Source of the DNA: Fenollaria massiliensis
Lineage (GTDB): Bacteria > Bacillota > Clostridia > Tissierellales > Peptoniphilaceae
Assembly (NCBI RefSeq): GCF_000312505.2
Contig: NZ_HG326227.1
Span: 62,001 to 126,000, forward strand
Reading direction: 5' to 3'
DNA length: 64,000 nt
The notes beneath the pieces are model-generated. The model saw only the letters and a list, made by a program, of their open reading frames with translations, made no database searches and was not told the DNA's origin. The translations under genes and the position numbers were made by a program. This document shows, one piece after another, positions 1 through 8,875 of the stretch; positions within the stretch are counted from its first letter, which is position 1; each line of letters opens with the position of its first letter.

Positions 1-71
1 TGCGCCTTGCGATAAGAACTCGTGAAGAGAATGATTATTTAATCGAAAAACTAAGGGAGATAGAAAATTGA
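1..71 (+). CDS. cobD: C-terminal end of an aminotransferase-like protein, probably threonine-phosphate decarboxylase CobD (partial)
   Basis: Only the last 22 codons are in the window, in the frame beginning at base 3 and ending at the TGA at 69-71. The tail reads RLAIRTREENDYLIEKL, which resembles the C-terminus of class I/II PLP aminotransferases of the HisC/CobD group. Because it overlaps the start of cbiA and heads a cobalamin operon, CobD (L-threonine-O-3-phosphate decarboxylase, which supplies aminopropanol phosphate) is the most economical reading. HisC cannot be excluded from so short a piece. Confidence 0.55.
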   Translation, partial: RLAIRTREENDYLIEKLREIEN

Positions 72-1369
72 AAGGCATATGCATAGCCGCAATGAACTCA
101 AATAGCGGCAAGACAACTATAAGTTTAGCTTTGGCAAGACTGCTTGCGAATAAAAATAATAAAGTGAAGTATCTTAAGAGTGGACCCGATTTTATCGATT
201 CAAGACTCGGCTCATTCGCATCTAAGGGGGACTATGGTAATGTTGACATCTTCATGCAAAAGAGTGGCGCAACTGAAGTAGGTGCAAGTGATGCGGACTA
301 CTGTGTTCTAGAAGGAGTCATGGGCTACCTAGACGGCATATATAATACGATGGAGGCATCAACTTATGCTAATGCAAAAGCTTTGGGACTTAAAACTGTT
401 TTAGTACTTACACCAAAGGGCGAGATGTTTTCACTAATTGCTAAGCTAAAAGGCTTTACAGACTACGCTGATAATATTGTTGGCGTCATATTTAATAAAA
501 CACATGCAAAATTATATACGATATATAAGGATCTAGTAGAAAAAGAACTTGGCTTAGAAGTTTTTGGCAATATCGAAATGGACGAGGACTTTGTTATAGA
601 GGACAAGGACCTTGGACTAGAACTGCCAAGTGATATCAAGGCTTTTGATGAGAAGCTTGACAGAATAGCTGCAAAATTAGAAAAAGAGATAGATTTTGAA
701 AAACTTTTAAAATATTTCGAAGCGGCAAAGACAGAAGCAAAAAAAGATTTTCCAAAATCAAAAACTAGAGTAGCGATAGCCTATGACAAGGCATTTAATT
801 TCTATTACAAAGAGAATATTGATTTTCTAGAAAAATATTTTAATGTGAAATATTTTTCTGTGTTAGACGAGGAAGAAGTTCCTGAAGCTGATTTACTTTA
901 CATTGGCGGAGGCAATTTAAAAGATCATTTAGAGATAATCGAAAAATCAAAATCCTTAGAAAGCATAAAAAAATATTATGATAATGGCGGAAAAATATTT
1001 ACCGAAGGTGAAGCGACTTACTTTTTAGCAGAAAGCTTTAACGAGCACAAGATGCTTGGCATTATGAATGGCAAGGCTGTTAGTGAAAAAAGGCTTCATA
1101 ACTTTGGTTACGCTTATCTAAAAGCACTTAGAAAGAATTTTTTATTTGATCAAGACAAAATTTTCCATTCGCAAGAATTTCATAAGAGCAGCTTAAGTGA
1201 TAATGAATTTAATTTATTTAAGGTAGAAAAACCATATAGAGAAGACACTTGGACGAGCTCTTTTGCAAACGAAAGAGTCGTTGCGATTGAGCAAAACATT
1301 TCCTTTGTTCAAGATGAAGAATATTTTTATAAAAAGATAGATAGTTTAAGAGGTGAAAATGATGTATAA
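68..1369 (+). CDS. cbiA: Cobyrinic acid a,c-diamide synthase CbiA with degenerate glutaminase domain
   Basis: CbiA amidates the a and c side chains of cobyrinate using ATP and glutamine-derived ammonia. The TTG start at 68 overlaps the preceding stop. The N-terminal half has a P-loop (NSNSGKTT, residues 10-17), SGPDFID near residue 40 and EGVMGYLDG near residue 83, all typical of the synthase domain. The C-terminal GATase domain is unusual. The usual AECGG nucleophile motif is TEGEA here, putting Gly314 where the catalytic Cys belongs, and the late YxHxH-type motif is unrecognisable. An EFH near His372 remains. Length (433 aa) is close to the family norm. The protein probably uses free ammonia or a partner glutaminase. 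The assignment rests on domain motifs and position beside cbiC and cbiD. Confidence 0.85.
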   Translation: MKGICIAAMNSNSGKTTISLALARLLANKNNKVKYLKSGPDFIDSRLGSFASKGDYGNVDIFMQKSGATEVGASDADYCVLEGVMGYLDGIYNTMEASTYANAKALGLKTVLVLTPKGEMFSLIAKLKGFTDYADNIVGVIFNKTHAKLYTIYKDLVEKELGLEVFGNIEMDEDFVIEDKDLGLELPSDIKAFDEKLDRIAAKLEKEIDFEKLLKYFEAAKTEAKKDFPKSKTRVAIAYDKAFNFYYKENIDFLEKYFNVKYFSVLDEEEVPEADLLYIGGGNLKDHLEIIEKSKSLESIKKYYDNGGKIFTEGEATYFLAESFNEHKMLGIMNGKAVSEKRLHNFGYAYLKALRKNFLFDQDKIFHSQEFHKSSLSDNEFNLFKVEKPYREDTWTSSFANERVVAIEQNISFVQDEEYFYKKIDSLRGENDV

Positions 1370-1988
1370 TTACGACAACAACCCCATGAATATTGAAAAC
1401 ACAAGTATGGACATAATCGATAAGGAGCTTGAAGGCACTAAGTTTACTGATACCGAAAAGCTTATAGTGAAGAGAATGATTCATTCGACAGGCGATTTTG
1501 ATTATAAAAACATAATTGATATAAGAAATAATTTTCTTGATGAAGCACTTGATGCGCTTAAAAATGGTGCCAAGATTTATACTGATACAAGGATGACTAT
1601 GGCAGGCGTGAATGAAACTAGCTTAAAGAAGCTAAACTGCGAGATCATTAATCACATCAAGGACGACGACGTAAGGGAGCTTGCTAAAGAAAAAGGAACA
1701 ACAAGAAGCTACCAAGCGATAGAGAAGACTATAGGTGAAGACATAGCCATATATTCAGTAGGCAACGCGCCAACCGCTCTATATAGAATCATAGAACTGA
1801 TTAAAGAAGAAAAAATTCATCCAAAGGCAGTTATTGGTGTGCCGGTAGGCTTTGTTGGAGCTGCTGAATCAAAGGAAGCGCTTAGAGAAGTAGGCATAGC
1901 ACAAATCTCGACAGTAGGCAACAAAGGCGGCTCAAACGTAGCAGCATCAATAATTAACGCGCTTTTATATATTTTATACAGAAAATGA
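1362..1988 (+). CDS. cbiC: Cobalt-precorrin-8 methylmutase CbiC
   Basis: CbiC moves the C11 methyl group of (cobalt-)precorrin-8 to C12, giving cobyrinic acid. The motif IHSTGDFDY near residue 41 carries the family's catalytic histidine. The central TDTRMTMAGV and late PVGFVGAAESK, GNKGGSNVAA segments also match CbiC/CobH. Several in-frame starts exist (GTG 1353, ATG 1359, ATG 1362). I chose ATG 1362 because AGAGGTG lies at the right distance before it. The gene overlaps the end of cbiA and its TGA overlaps the cbiD ATG, indicating translational coupling. About 208 aa, normal for the family. Confidence 0.93.
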   Translation: MYNYDNNPMNIENTSMDIIDKELEGTKFTDTEKLIVKRMIHSTGDFDYKNIIDIRNNFLDEALDALKNGAKIYTDTRMTMAGVNETSLKKLNCEIINHIKDDDVRELAKEKGTTRSYQAIEKTIGEDIAIYSVGNAPTALYRIIELIKEEKIHPKAVIGVPVGFVGAAESKEALREVGIAQISTVGNKGGSNVAASIINALLYILYRK

Positions 1989-3052
1989 ATAAATACGATA
2001 TAGTTGATGGTAAAAGCCTTAGATATGGCTACACAACAGGCACATGCGCGGCTGTTGCAACACATGCAGCGCTTATAAATCTATTGGACGCGCCAGTTAG
2101 TGAATATGATATAGACCTTCCTTGCAATGAGACTATTAATGTTGCTATCAACTCTAATGAAAAGGAGGGTGGCTACGCCATAAGCTCGGTTATAAAGGAC
2201 GCTGGTGATGACCCTGATCAAACCAATGGCATAGAGATTTTTGCAAAAGTTTCTTTAAGAGATGATGGCAAGGTCATTATCAAAGGTGGCGAAGGCGTTG
2301 GCGTTTATACAAATGATTCAATTTTTGGCAAGAAAGGCGAGTACGCTATAAATAAGGTGCCAAGAGAGATGATTACAAAAGAAGTCGAGCTTTTAACTGA
2401 TAAAGGCGCTGACGTTACTATATTTACGCCCATGGGTGTAGAGATTGGCAAAAAGACTTTTAATCCAAACATTGGCATTGAAGGAGGCATCTCGATAATC
2501 GGCTCTACTGGGCTAGTTAAGCCTATGAGTGAAGATGCTCTTCTTAAAACTATAAATTTAGAGATAAAAACGCTTTATCTTGATAAATGTTCGAGAGAAA
2601 TCGTTCTTACGCCAGGCAGTCACGGCCTTAAAGAGGCTAATAGCATTGGTATAAAAGAAAATGTTGTTTTAACTAGTAATTACATCGGCGACTCATTAAA
2701 GATGGCTTATGAAATTGGTTTTAGAAAGATTACTCTTATTGGTCACATAGGTAAGTTTGCTAAGCTATCGATTGGTGTATTTAACACGCATTCAAAGAAC
2801 GCCGATACTCGTATGGAGGCCTTTGTGTATTATTTAGCGATGATGAATAAGCCTTATGAACTCATTAAAGAGGTGGATGCCTTTATCACAGCAGAAAAAT
2901 GCTACAATTATCTGTATGATGCAGGCTACAAGGATGTTTTGTGCGCTATGGAAGAGGGAAGCGAAAAACGCGTTAAAACTTATTTAAAAGATGATTCGCT
3001 TGAAGTCAGCGTAAAAGTATATTCGTTTGAAAAAGGGGTTTTAGATTGTTAA
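1985..3052 (+). CDS. cbiD: Cobalt-precorrin-5B C1-methyltransferase CbiD
   Basis: CbiD methylates C1 of the corrin ring in the anaerobic pathway. The N-terminal LRYGYTTGTCAAVA motif is diagnostic. GGEGVGVYT and the later LTPGSHG and LIGHIGKFAKLSIGVFNTHS segments are also typical. The ATG at 1985 overlaps the cbiC stop in an ATGA arrangement. The 355-residue length fits the family. It is part of the head-to-tail cbi operon with no gap on either side. Confidence 0.96.
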   Translation: MNKYDIVDGKSLRYGYTTGTCAAVATHAALINLLDAPVSEYDIDLPCNETINVAINSNEKEGGYAISSVIKDAGDDPDQTNGIEIFAKVSLRDDGKVIIKGGEGVGVYTNDSIFGKKGEYAINKVPREMITKEVELLTDKGADVTIFTPMGVEIGKKTFNPNIGIEGGISIIGSTGLVKPMSEDALLKTINLEIKTLYLDKCSREIVLTPGSHGLKEANSIGIKENVVLTSNYIGDSLKMAYEIGFRKITLIGHIGKFAKLSIGVFNTHSKNADTRMEAFVYYLAMMNKPYELIKEVDAFITAEKCYNYLYDAGYKDVLCAMEEGSEKRVKTYLKDDSLEVSVKVYSFEKGVLDC

Positions 3053-3636
3053 TAGTTGTTGGAGTAGGACCAGGTAAAAGTGAATATATGAGCGTTAGAG
3101 CCTATAGGACTATTAAAAATGCTTCTAAGGTTTATGCGTTTAAAAGGGTCAAGGAAGAGCTTGAAGATGAATTCACTCATATAAATGAAATTTCTGTTAA
3201 AGATCTAAAAAATATTACAGAAGGCGTTTTATTATTATCTGGCGACCCATCATTTTTTGGCGCAGTTGATTATCTGAAGCGTGAGGGCATAGCCATTGAT
3301 GAGGTTATTCCGTCTATAACAGCTTTTCAGTACCTAATGAGCAAGTCACAAGTTAATTGGAACGAAGCAAAAACATATTCTCTTCACGGAAGAGAGCTTG
3401 ATGATGGATTCAAGACCATAGTTATGAATAATGATAAGGTTATAGTTTTATGTGACAAGGACAATAATCCAAAGGCTATAAAAAAATATTTGGACGAAAA
3501 AAATATTAAAAGAAAATTTATCGTTGGCACAAATTTATCTCAAAATGGAGAAATAATTAAGACTTACGATGCGGACGATGAGATTGATATAGAAAATAGT
3601 TTATCGGTGGTGATTATTATAAATGAAGTGGTTTAA
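3046..3636 (+). CDS. cbiE: Cobalt-precorrin-7 C5-methyltransferase CbiE
   Basis: This is an SAM-dependent tetrapyrrole methylase acting at C5. It starts with TTG at 3046, giving the nucleotide-fold motif VVGVGPGKSEYMS. LLSGDPSFFGAVDYL near residue 65 is the conserved methylase segment for this subfamily. At 196 aa it is the separate CbiE unit, and CbiT follows as its own gene (in many bacteria the two are fused as CobL). It overlaps cbiD at the start and cbiT at the end, so the three are probably co-translated. Confidence 0.93.
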   Translation: MLIVVGVGPGKSEYMSVRAYRTIKNASKVYAFKRVKEELEDEFTHINEISVKDLKNITEGVLLLSGDPSFFGAVDYLKREGIAIDEVIPSITAFQYLMSKSQVNWNEAKTYSLHGRELDDGFKTIVMNNDKVIVLCDKDNNPKAIKKYLDEKNIKRKFIVGTNLSQNGEIIKTYDADDEIDIENSLSVVIIINEVV

Positions 3637-4171
3637 GGACGAGGACTTCATCAGAGGTGAGGTCCCTATGACGAAGTTCATAAAGAGAAACGCAATAGTG
3701 AGTTTACTAGACGTGGGTGAAGACGACAAAGTTTTGGAGATAGGCACGGGCACTGGCAGCGTCACTTGTCAAATGGCCGCGATTTGTAAAGAGGTCACTA
3801 CGATTGAAAGAAATGACGAGGCTATAGAGGTAGCGAAGAAAAATTTTGAAAAGTTCGGCCTAAATAATGTTAAGCTCATAAAGGGCAAGGCGCCTGAGGG
3901 AATGGATGGAGCTGATTTTAACAAGGTTTACATCGGCGGCTCAGGAAAAAATTTAGAGAGCATTATGGATAAGCTTGATGAAAAAAATAATTTTACTGTA
4001 ATCGCTAGTTTTATTATTTTTGAAAATGCTTATGAATTTAAAGATTTACTAAAAAAGAGAAATTATAAAAACATTGATACATACATGATAAATGTGTCTA
4101 GAGCGGAGAAGCTTGAGATGATGATAGCTGAAAATCCGGTGATTATTGTGAGGGGTGAAAAGAATGATTAG
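3623..4171 (+). CDS. cbiT: Cobalt-precorrin-6B C15-methyltransferase (decarboxylating) CbiT
   Basis: CbiT methylates C15 and decarboxylates the C12 acetate side chain. It is a class I SAM methyltransferase. The SAM-binding loop [12 protein letters not shown] sits near residue 40, followed by [16 protein letters not shown] and [10 protein letters not shown], both CbiT hallmarks. The N-terminal [18 protein letters not shown] is the family opening. It overlaps cbiE by 14 bases and the cbiF start region by a few. The 182-residue size is normal. Confidence 0.95.
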   Translation: MKWFKDEDFIRGEVPMTKFIKRNAIVSLLDVGEDDKVLEIGTGTGSVTCQMAAICKEVTTIERNDEAIEVAKKNFEKFGLNNVKLIKGKAPEGMDGADFNKVYIGGSGKNLESIMDKLDEKNNFTVIASFIIFENAYEFKDLLKKRNYKNIDTYMINVSRAEKLEMMIAENPVIIVRGEKND

Positions 4172-4919
4172 TTTTGTAGGTGCAGGACCTGGGGATAGTG
4201 ATTTAATTACAGTTAAGGGACTAAAATTATTAAATGCAGCGGACGTGATTATATATGCTGGCTCTTTAGTATCGAAGGATATATTATCTGGGATAAAAGA
4301 GGGCGCAAAGGTATTTGACTCAGCTAAGATGACTTTGGAAGAAGTTATAGAAGAGTTTACAAAAGCAGAGGAAGCTGGTTTAAACACGGTTAGACTACAT
4401 ACAGGCGACCCAAGCATATATGGAGCAATTAAGGAACAAATAGATATGCTGGACTTACTTGGATACAAATACGAAGTGATTCCAGGCGTTACAAGTGCTA
4501 CAGCTGCTTGCGCTAGAATAGCTAAGGAATTCACTCTACCTGAAGTTAGTCAAACGCTCATCATCACTCGCATGGAGGGAAGGACTAAGGTTCCTGAGAC
4601 TGAAAAACTAGCCGAGCTAGCTAAGCACAAGACATCTATGGCAATCTATCTTTCGGCTTCACTAACAGAAAAGGTTCAAGAGGCTTTACTTGAAGGCTAT
4701 GAAGATCCAAATACGCCCGTAGTTATCGCATATAAAGCGACATGGGCAGATGAAAAAATTATTTATACAAACATTGCAAATCTTGTTAAAGATGCCAAAG
4801 AGCACAAGATTACTAAGCACGCACTAATACTTGTTGGTAATTTTATTAATGCTCATTACGAAAGAAGTAAACTTTATGATCCAAGCTTCTCGACTGAGTA
4901 TAGAAAAGCACATGAATAA
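4164..4919 (+). CDS. cbiF: Cobalt-precorrin-4 C11-methyltransferase CbiF
   Basis: CbiF adds the C11 methyl group. The protein begins [18 protein letters not shown], has [11 protein letters not shown] near residue 75 and [12 protein letters not shown] near residue 107, the canonical order of the CbiF/CobM tetrapyrrole methylases. A GTG at 4155 would add three residues. I prefer ATG 4164 because GGGGTG lies just upstream of it. The gene overlaps the cbiT stop, and its own stop overlaps the cbiG ATG. Around 251 aa, normal for the family. Confidence 0.95.
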   Translation: MISFVGAGPGDSDLITVKGLKLLNAADVIIYAGSLVSKDILSGIKEGAKVFDSAKMTLEEVIEEFTKAEEAGLNTVRLHTGDPSIYGAIKEQIDMLDLLGYKYEVIPGVTSATAACARIAKEFTLPEVSQTLIITRMEGRTKVPETEKLAELAKHKTSMAIYLSASLTEKVQEALLEGYEDPNTPVVIAYKATWADEKIIYTNIANLVKDAKEHKITKHALILVGNFINAHYERSKLYDPSFSTEYRKAHE

Positions 4920-5870
4920 GATTATTATCACTTACACCGAGGCCGGTCTTGCTATAGCAAAAACCATAGCTTCTAGCTTTGATGCAGAAATTTTTTATAA
5001 AGATAAAAATATTGATAAAGTTTTAGAAAAAGAATGGTCTTCAATTGAAACAATAATTTTCATTAGCGCTACTGGCATAGCGGTTCGTAAAATTGCTCAT
5101 TTAATAAAGGATAAGTACACAGATCCAGCAGTTCTTGTGATTGACGACAAGGCAAAGCATGTTATATCGCTTCTTTCTGGGCACATAGGCGGGGCAAATG
5201 AACTTGCCATAGATATTGCTAAGACCATAGGCGCAGAGCCTGTCATAACAACAGCCTCAGACAATAGAGGTCTAGAAGCGCTTGACATTTATTTAAGAGA
5301 CAATGATTTTGCATATAACTCAAGAGAAGCTCTTACAATAATTATGGGTGCCATAGTAAATAATAAAAAAATTTATCTAGATGCAGATGATTTTGATTTT
5401 AAATATGAAAAGTTCACGAACGATAGAAGTGAAGCAGACTACGCCATAATCCAAGATGAAGGCTATATGATAAATGATGATAAAAATACTCTTTATATCA
5501 TAAAGAAAAAATACAATATGGGCATAGGACTAAGACGAGGCACGGACTTTGCTGTTTTAGAAAAAGCTTTTCAAGAAATTCTTAAAGAGATGGACATAAA
5601 TCCAAAGGCAATTAAGCGTTTTGGCTCAATCGATATAAAAAAAGACGAAGAGGCACTTCTAGAGCTTTGCAAAAAATATGATAGAGAGCTAATTTTTATA
5701 CAGCAGATGAACTTAACAAGGTAGATGTCTCGGAAAAGTCTGATTTTGTTAAGAAGATTACAGGTGCTTACTCAGTTAGTGAGGCGGCGGCGAAACTACT
5801 TGGCGGCAAAATTATTTTAACAAAAAAGATTATCGATTCAATAACATTTTCAATTACGGAGGAGATATAA
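4912..5870 (+). pseudogene. cbiG: Cobalt-precorrin-5A hydrolase CbiG, interrupted by one frameshift
   Basis: CbiG opens the delta-lactone ring of cobalt-precorrin-5A and releases the C20-derived two-carbon unit. The first frame (4912-5724) encodes ISATGIAVRKIAHLI and LLSGHIGGANELA, classic CbiG segments, then the start of the C-terminal domain. That frame stops at 5722. The missing tail continues in the next frame (YTADELNKVDVSEKSD, then GAYSVSEAAAKLLGGK) to a TAA at 5868-5870. Restoring one T in the T run at 5693-5697 joins them. ATG 4912 is preferred over an upstream in-frame ATG inside cbiF because it overlaps the cbiF stop. This may be a sequence error; if real, the last ~50 residues are lost. 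Confidence 0.88.
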
Positions 5871-5871
5871 A

Positions 5872-6591
5872 ATGAATAAATTATATGTTGTGGGCATAGG
5901 ACCCGGTTCAAAAGAAAATATGACTTTTAAGGCAGTGGACGCGATTAAAGAAGCGGATACAATAGTCGCATACACAAAGTACCTTGATTATGTAGAGGAC
6001 TTTATAGCTGGCAAAGAAATTATCAAAACTGGCATGACTGGCGAAAAAGAAAGATGTCAGCTTGCTATCGATGAGTACAATAAAGGCAAGACTGTTGCCA
6101 TTATTTCAACAGGCGACTCAGGTCTATATGGCATGGCTGGTCTTGTTTATGAAATAGATTCAAGTATAAATATCGAGGTAGTTCCTGGCGTGAGCGCTGC
6201 GTTCTCGTCAGCGAGCGTTGTTGGCGCGCCTTTAATGCATGACACAGCTTTAATCAGCTTATCAGACCTACTTACTGATTGGGATCTTATTCTAAAGAGG
6301 GTTAGGAACTGCGCTGATGCTGACATGGTTATCGCTCTATATAATCCAAAGAGCAAAAAGAGAGTAGATAACTTAAAAGAAGCACTTGATATAATTAGAG
6401 AATATAGAGATGCATCGACACCTATTGCCATGGTTAAAAACGCTCTAAGAGAAGGCATGGACTATAAAATCGGTACGCTTGCTGACGTTGATTATGATTT
6501 CTGCGAGATGAATACTACTGTCATCATTGGCAATAGCCAAAGCTATATTAAGAATGGCAAGTTCATTACGCCTAGGGGATACAAGCTATGA
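5872..6591 (+). CDS. cbiH: Cobalt-precorrin-3 C17-methyltransferase CbiH
   Basis: CbiH methylates C17 and drives ring contraction. It carries the tetrapyrrole methylase motifs LYVVGIGPGSKENMT at the N-terminus, STGDSGLYGMAGLVYE near residue 82 and VPGVSAAFSSASVVGAP near residue 104, which fit the CbiH/CobJ subfamily. The later ALYNPKSKKR is also typical. It begins one base after the cbiG tail stop (GGAGG at 5858 serves as its ribosome site) and overlaps the cbiJ ATG. 239 aa, normal for the single-domain enzyme. Confidence 0.95.
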   Translation: MNKLYVVGIGPGSKENMTFKAVDAIKEADTIVAYTKYLDYVEDFIAGKEIIKTGMTGEKERCQLAIDEYNKGKTVAIISTGDSGLYGMAGLVYEIDSSINIEVVPGVSAAFSSASVVGAPLMHDTALISLSDLLTDWDLILKRVRNCADADMVIALYNPKSKKRVDNLKEALDIIREYRDASTPIAMVKNALREGMDYKIGTLADVDYDFCEMNTTVIIGNSQSYIKNGKFITPRGYKL

Positions 6592-7345
6592 TACTGATCA
6601 TAGGCGGAACAAGCGAAGGCGAAGAGATATACGAAAGACTTAAGGACAAGTACGAATTATATCTATCGGTAGCAACAGAGAGCGGAAAAAAACTTTATGC
6701 ATCAAAGGATTTAATCATGGGCAGGATGAATAAGGACGGATTTAAAGATTTTATCAAAAAAATAATATTGACATGATTATAGATGCTTCACATCCATTCG
6801 CAGTTGAGGTAACTAAGAACGCTTCAGAGGCAGCGAAAGAGATGAATATAAGCTACCTTCGTTATGCGAGAAGCGTTTTGGACTACGAAGAAAAGGATAA
6901 TATAGTTAGAGTGCCATCATATGAGGCGGCTTTTAAATATATTGACACGTTAAAAGATAAGGAAGAAAATTTTTTATTCACGACTGGTTCGAACAGGATA
7001 AAAGATTTTGAAAAAGTGAAGGGCAAGAATAGATTTATCTATAGAGTCTTACCGAGTGCTGAGAGCATAAAGATTTGCGACGACAATCATATCGAAATGA
7101 AAAACATCATTGCTCAGATGGGTCCATTCACACTTGAAGAAAATGTCGCTTTGATCAATAGGTACGATATAAAATATTTAGTTAGTAAAGAAAGCGGCAA
7201 GGTAGGCGGAACTGACGCTAAACTTGATGCTTGTTTACAAACAAATATTATTTGTGTTATAATTACAAGAGAAGAAGAAAATGCTATACATAGCATAGAT
7301 GAATTAATTAATTACGTGGAGGCTAATTATGGAAGATTCATATAG
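6588..7345 (+). pseudogene. cbiJ: Cobalt-precorrin-6A reductase CbiJ, interrupted by one frameshift
   Basis: CbiJ reduces the macrocycle of cobalt-precorrin-6A with NADH. The first frame gives ILIIGGTSEGEEIYERL, the nucleotide-binding start of CbiJ/CobK, and stops at 6774-6776. The second frame continues at once with MIIDASHPFAVEVTKNA and SYLRYARS, core CbiJ motifs, and later LVSKESGKVGGTDAKL. One additional A in the seven-A run at 6756-6762 restores a single protein of about 252 aa reading KKNNIDMIIDASHPFA across the junction. Sequence error or slippage-prone tract is likelier than true loss, since the rest is intact. Confidence 0.9.
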
Positions 7346-7625
7346 ATTTTTTAATAACAAGAAATGTGCTTACATGCCTTGCCATAAAGTTGATAACACT
7401 GAGGATTTTAACTGCTTGTTCTGTTATTGTCCTTTATATCTAATGGAAGAGTGTGGCGGCAATTATAAGATGGCAGCTGGTATTAAGGACTGCTCTGACT
7501 GTTTATTACCTCATAGACCAAAGGGTTATGATTATATAATAAAAAAGTTTAGAGAGTACAATCAAAAAAAGGCAGAAGAATATATCGCAAATCTTGAAAA
7601 AGAAATGAATAAAGACAATGATTAA
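7329..7625 (+). CDS. Cysteine-rich small-domain protein of cobalamin operons
   Basis: A 98-residue protein with eight cysteines in the first 60 residues (13, 18, 29, 32, 34, 42, 55, 58), flanked by His19 and His62, then a lysine- and glutamate-rich helical tail. The pattern matches the cysteine-rich small domain family (PF04071, zf-like), which is known from cobalamin gene clusters of clostridia and archaea but has no firmly assigned job. GGAGG at 7319-7323 sets the ATG at 7329. It overlaps the end of cbiJ and the start of cobU. A metal-binding or cobalt-handling role is inference from the cysteines and the location. Confidence 0.8.
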   Translation: MEDSYRFFNNKKCAYMPCHKVDNTEDFNCLFCYCPLYLMEECGGNYKMAAGIKDCSDCLLPHRPKGYDYIIKKFREYNQKKAEEYIANLEKEMNKDND

Positions 7626-8151
7626 GCTTGTTTTAGGCGGAGCAAGAAGCGGTAAGAGTGAATTTGCTGAAGATATTTATAAGGGTGTCGATGACGTGAC
7701 ATATATAGCTACTGCTAAAGCCATTGACAAAGAATTTGCAAATAGAATTGCACTTCATAAAAAAAGGCGCAATACTAAGTGGACTACCATAGAAGCTTAT
7801 GATAATTTTGCGTCCATCGATATGAAGACTAAATACTATTTTCTTGACGATGTGACAAATATGCTCACAAACATACTTTTTGATCACGTTAAAGATAGAG
7901 ATATTACTGATGAAGATGCAAGTTTAGTAGAAAAACTTGTGATAGATGAATTTGCAGTTTTATTTAAAAATATAAAAGAAATGGATGCTGATTTAATTAT
8001 CGTTTCATCAGAGCTTGGTGCAGGACTTGTGCCAGAAGCAAAATTATCGAGACTATTTAGAGATATGCACGGAAAAATCAATCAATACATCGCTAAAAAT
8101 GCGGACGAGGTTTATTACGTTATCGCGTCCATAGGAGTGAAGATAAAGTGA
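7618..8151 (+). CDS. cobU: Adenosylcobinamide kinase/guanylyltransferase CobU
   Basis: CobU phosphorylates adenosylcobinamide and then forms the GDP derivative in nucleotide loop assembly. The P-loop LGGARSGKSEFAE is at residues 6-18. YIATAKA follows, then RIALHKKRR, whose histidine matches the guanylylated residue of the family. VSSELGAGLVPE and SRLFRDMHGKINQ near the end are typical. The usual DCLTLW stretch reads DDVTNMLTNIL, a modest departure. 177 aa is normal. It overlaps its neighbours on both sides by a few bases. Confidence 0.94.
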   Translation: MIKLVLGGARSGKSEFAEDIYKGVDDVTYIATAKAIDKEFANRIALHKKRRNTKWTTIEAYDNFASIDMKTKYYFLDDVTNMLTNILFDHVKDRDITDEDASLVEKLVIDEFAVLFKNIKEMDADLIIVSSELGAGLVPEAKLSRLFRDMHGKINQYIAKNADEVYYVIASIGVKIK

Positions 8152-8867
8152 AGGGACTAATACTAGCCTTGCAATTCTTAACTAGAGTGCCAATAAATAT
8201 AGGAATTGATTTTAATAAGAAAAACATAGGAGCAATGCTATGTTTCTTTCCTTTTGTTGGCTTAATTATAGCTTTATTCACATTTATTCCGACAATATTT
8301 TTGCGTGATAAAATATCCATGGATTTACTTGCATTACTAAATATAATTTTTTATCTGGCTATAACAGGCGCGCTGCACATGGATGGTCTATCCGATACAG
8401 CCGATGCCTTTTTATCAAATAGAAGCAAGGACAGAATGAAGGCCATAATGAAGGATTCTACAGTCGGTACTTTTGGCGTAATAAGCATAGTCATAGTACT
8501 TGCTGCGAAATTTTTTGCTTTTAGAGAGCTGGCGCTTCAAGGCTTTAAATGGGACTACATATTTATATTTATTTACTCAAAAACACTTGCGATGAATGCT
8601 TTTATCTACTTTAAAAGCGCTGATAGCAGCACTTTGTTCAAGACATTTAAAGATAGCAAAAATATTTTTCTAATAAATTTTATGAATTTTGTAATTATAG
8701 TAGCTAGCATTTTATTTGATTACAAAGTTTTAATGTATTTAATTATCGAAGCAATAATTTTTATAATATTATATATAATTTCACTTAAGAAAATAGATGG
8801 CGCGACAGGAGATGTTATTGGCGCAGCCATAGAATTATCGGAAACAGTGAATTTATTCATCATATAG
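8148..8867 (+). CDS. cobS: Adenosylcobinamide-GDP ribazoletransferase (cobalamin synthase) CobS
   Basis: CobS is an integral membrane enzyme joining adenosylcobinamide-GDP to alpha-ribazole (phosphate), the last assembly step. It starts with GTG at 8148, overlapping the cobU stop. The opening LALQFLTRVPI, then the conserved HMDGLSDTADAFLS near residue 78 and MKDSTVGTFG near residue 105, identify it. Five or more hydrophobic segments cover most of the 239 residues. A late GATGDVIGA matches the family C-terminal motif. Confidence 0.95.
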   Translation: MKGLILALQFLTRVPINIGIDFNKKNIGAMLCFFPFVGLIIALFTFIPTIFLRDKISMDLLALLNIIFYLAITGALHMDGLSDTADAFLSNRSKDRMKAIMKDSTVGTFGVISIVIVLAAKFFAFRELALQGFKWDYIFIFIYSKTLAMNAFIYFKSADSSTLFKTFKDSKNIFLINFMNFVIIVASILFDYKVLMYLIIEAIIFIILYIISLKKIDGATGDVIGAAIELSETVNLFII

Positions 8868-8875
8868 GGGGTAAT

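Noticed and set aside
1-67. Cobalamin riboswitch at the start of the window
   Set aside because: The bases encode the end of a protein in frame with a clear stop; any riboswitch would be further upstream.
5689-5703. Programmed -1 frameshifting in cbiG
   Set aside because: The codons ATT TTT ATA are not a canonical slippery heptamer and no downstream stimulatory hairpin is evident; sequence error or simple slippage is more likely.
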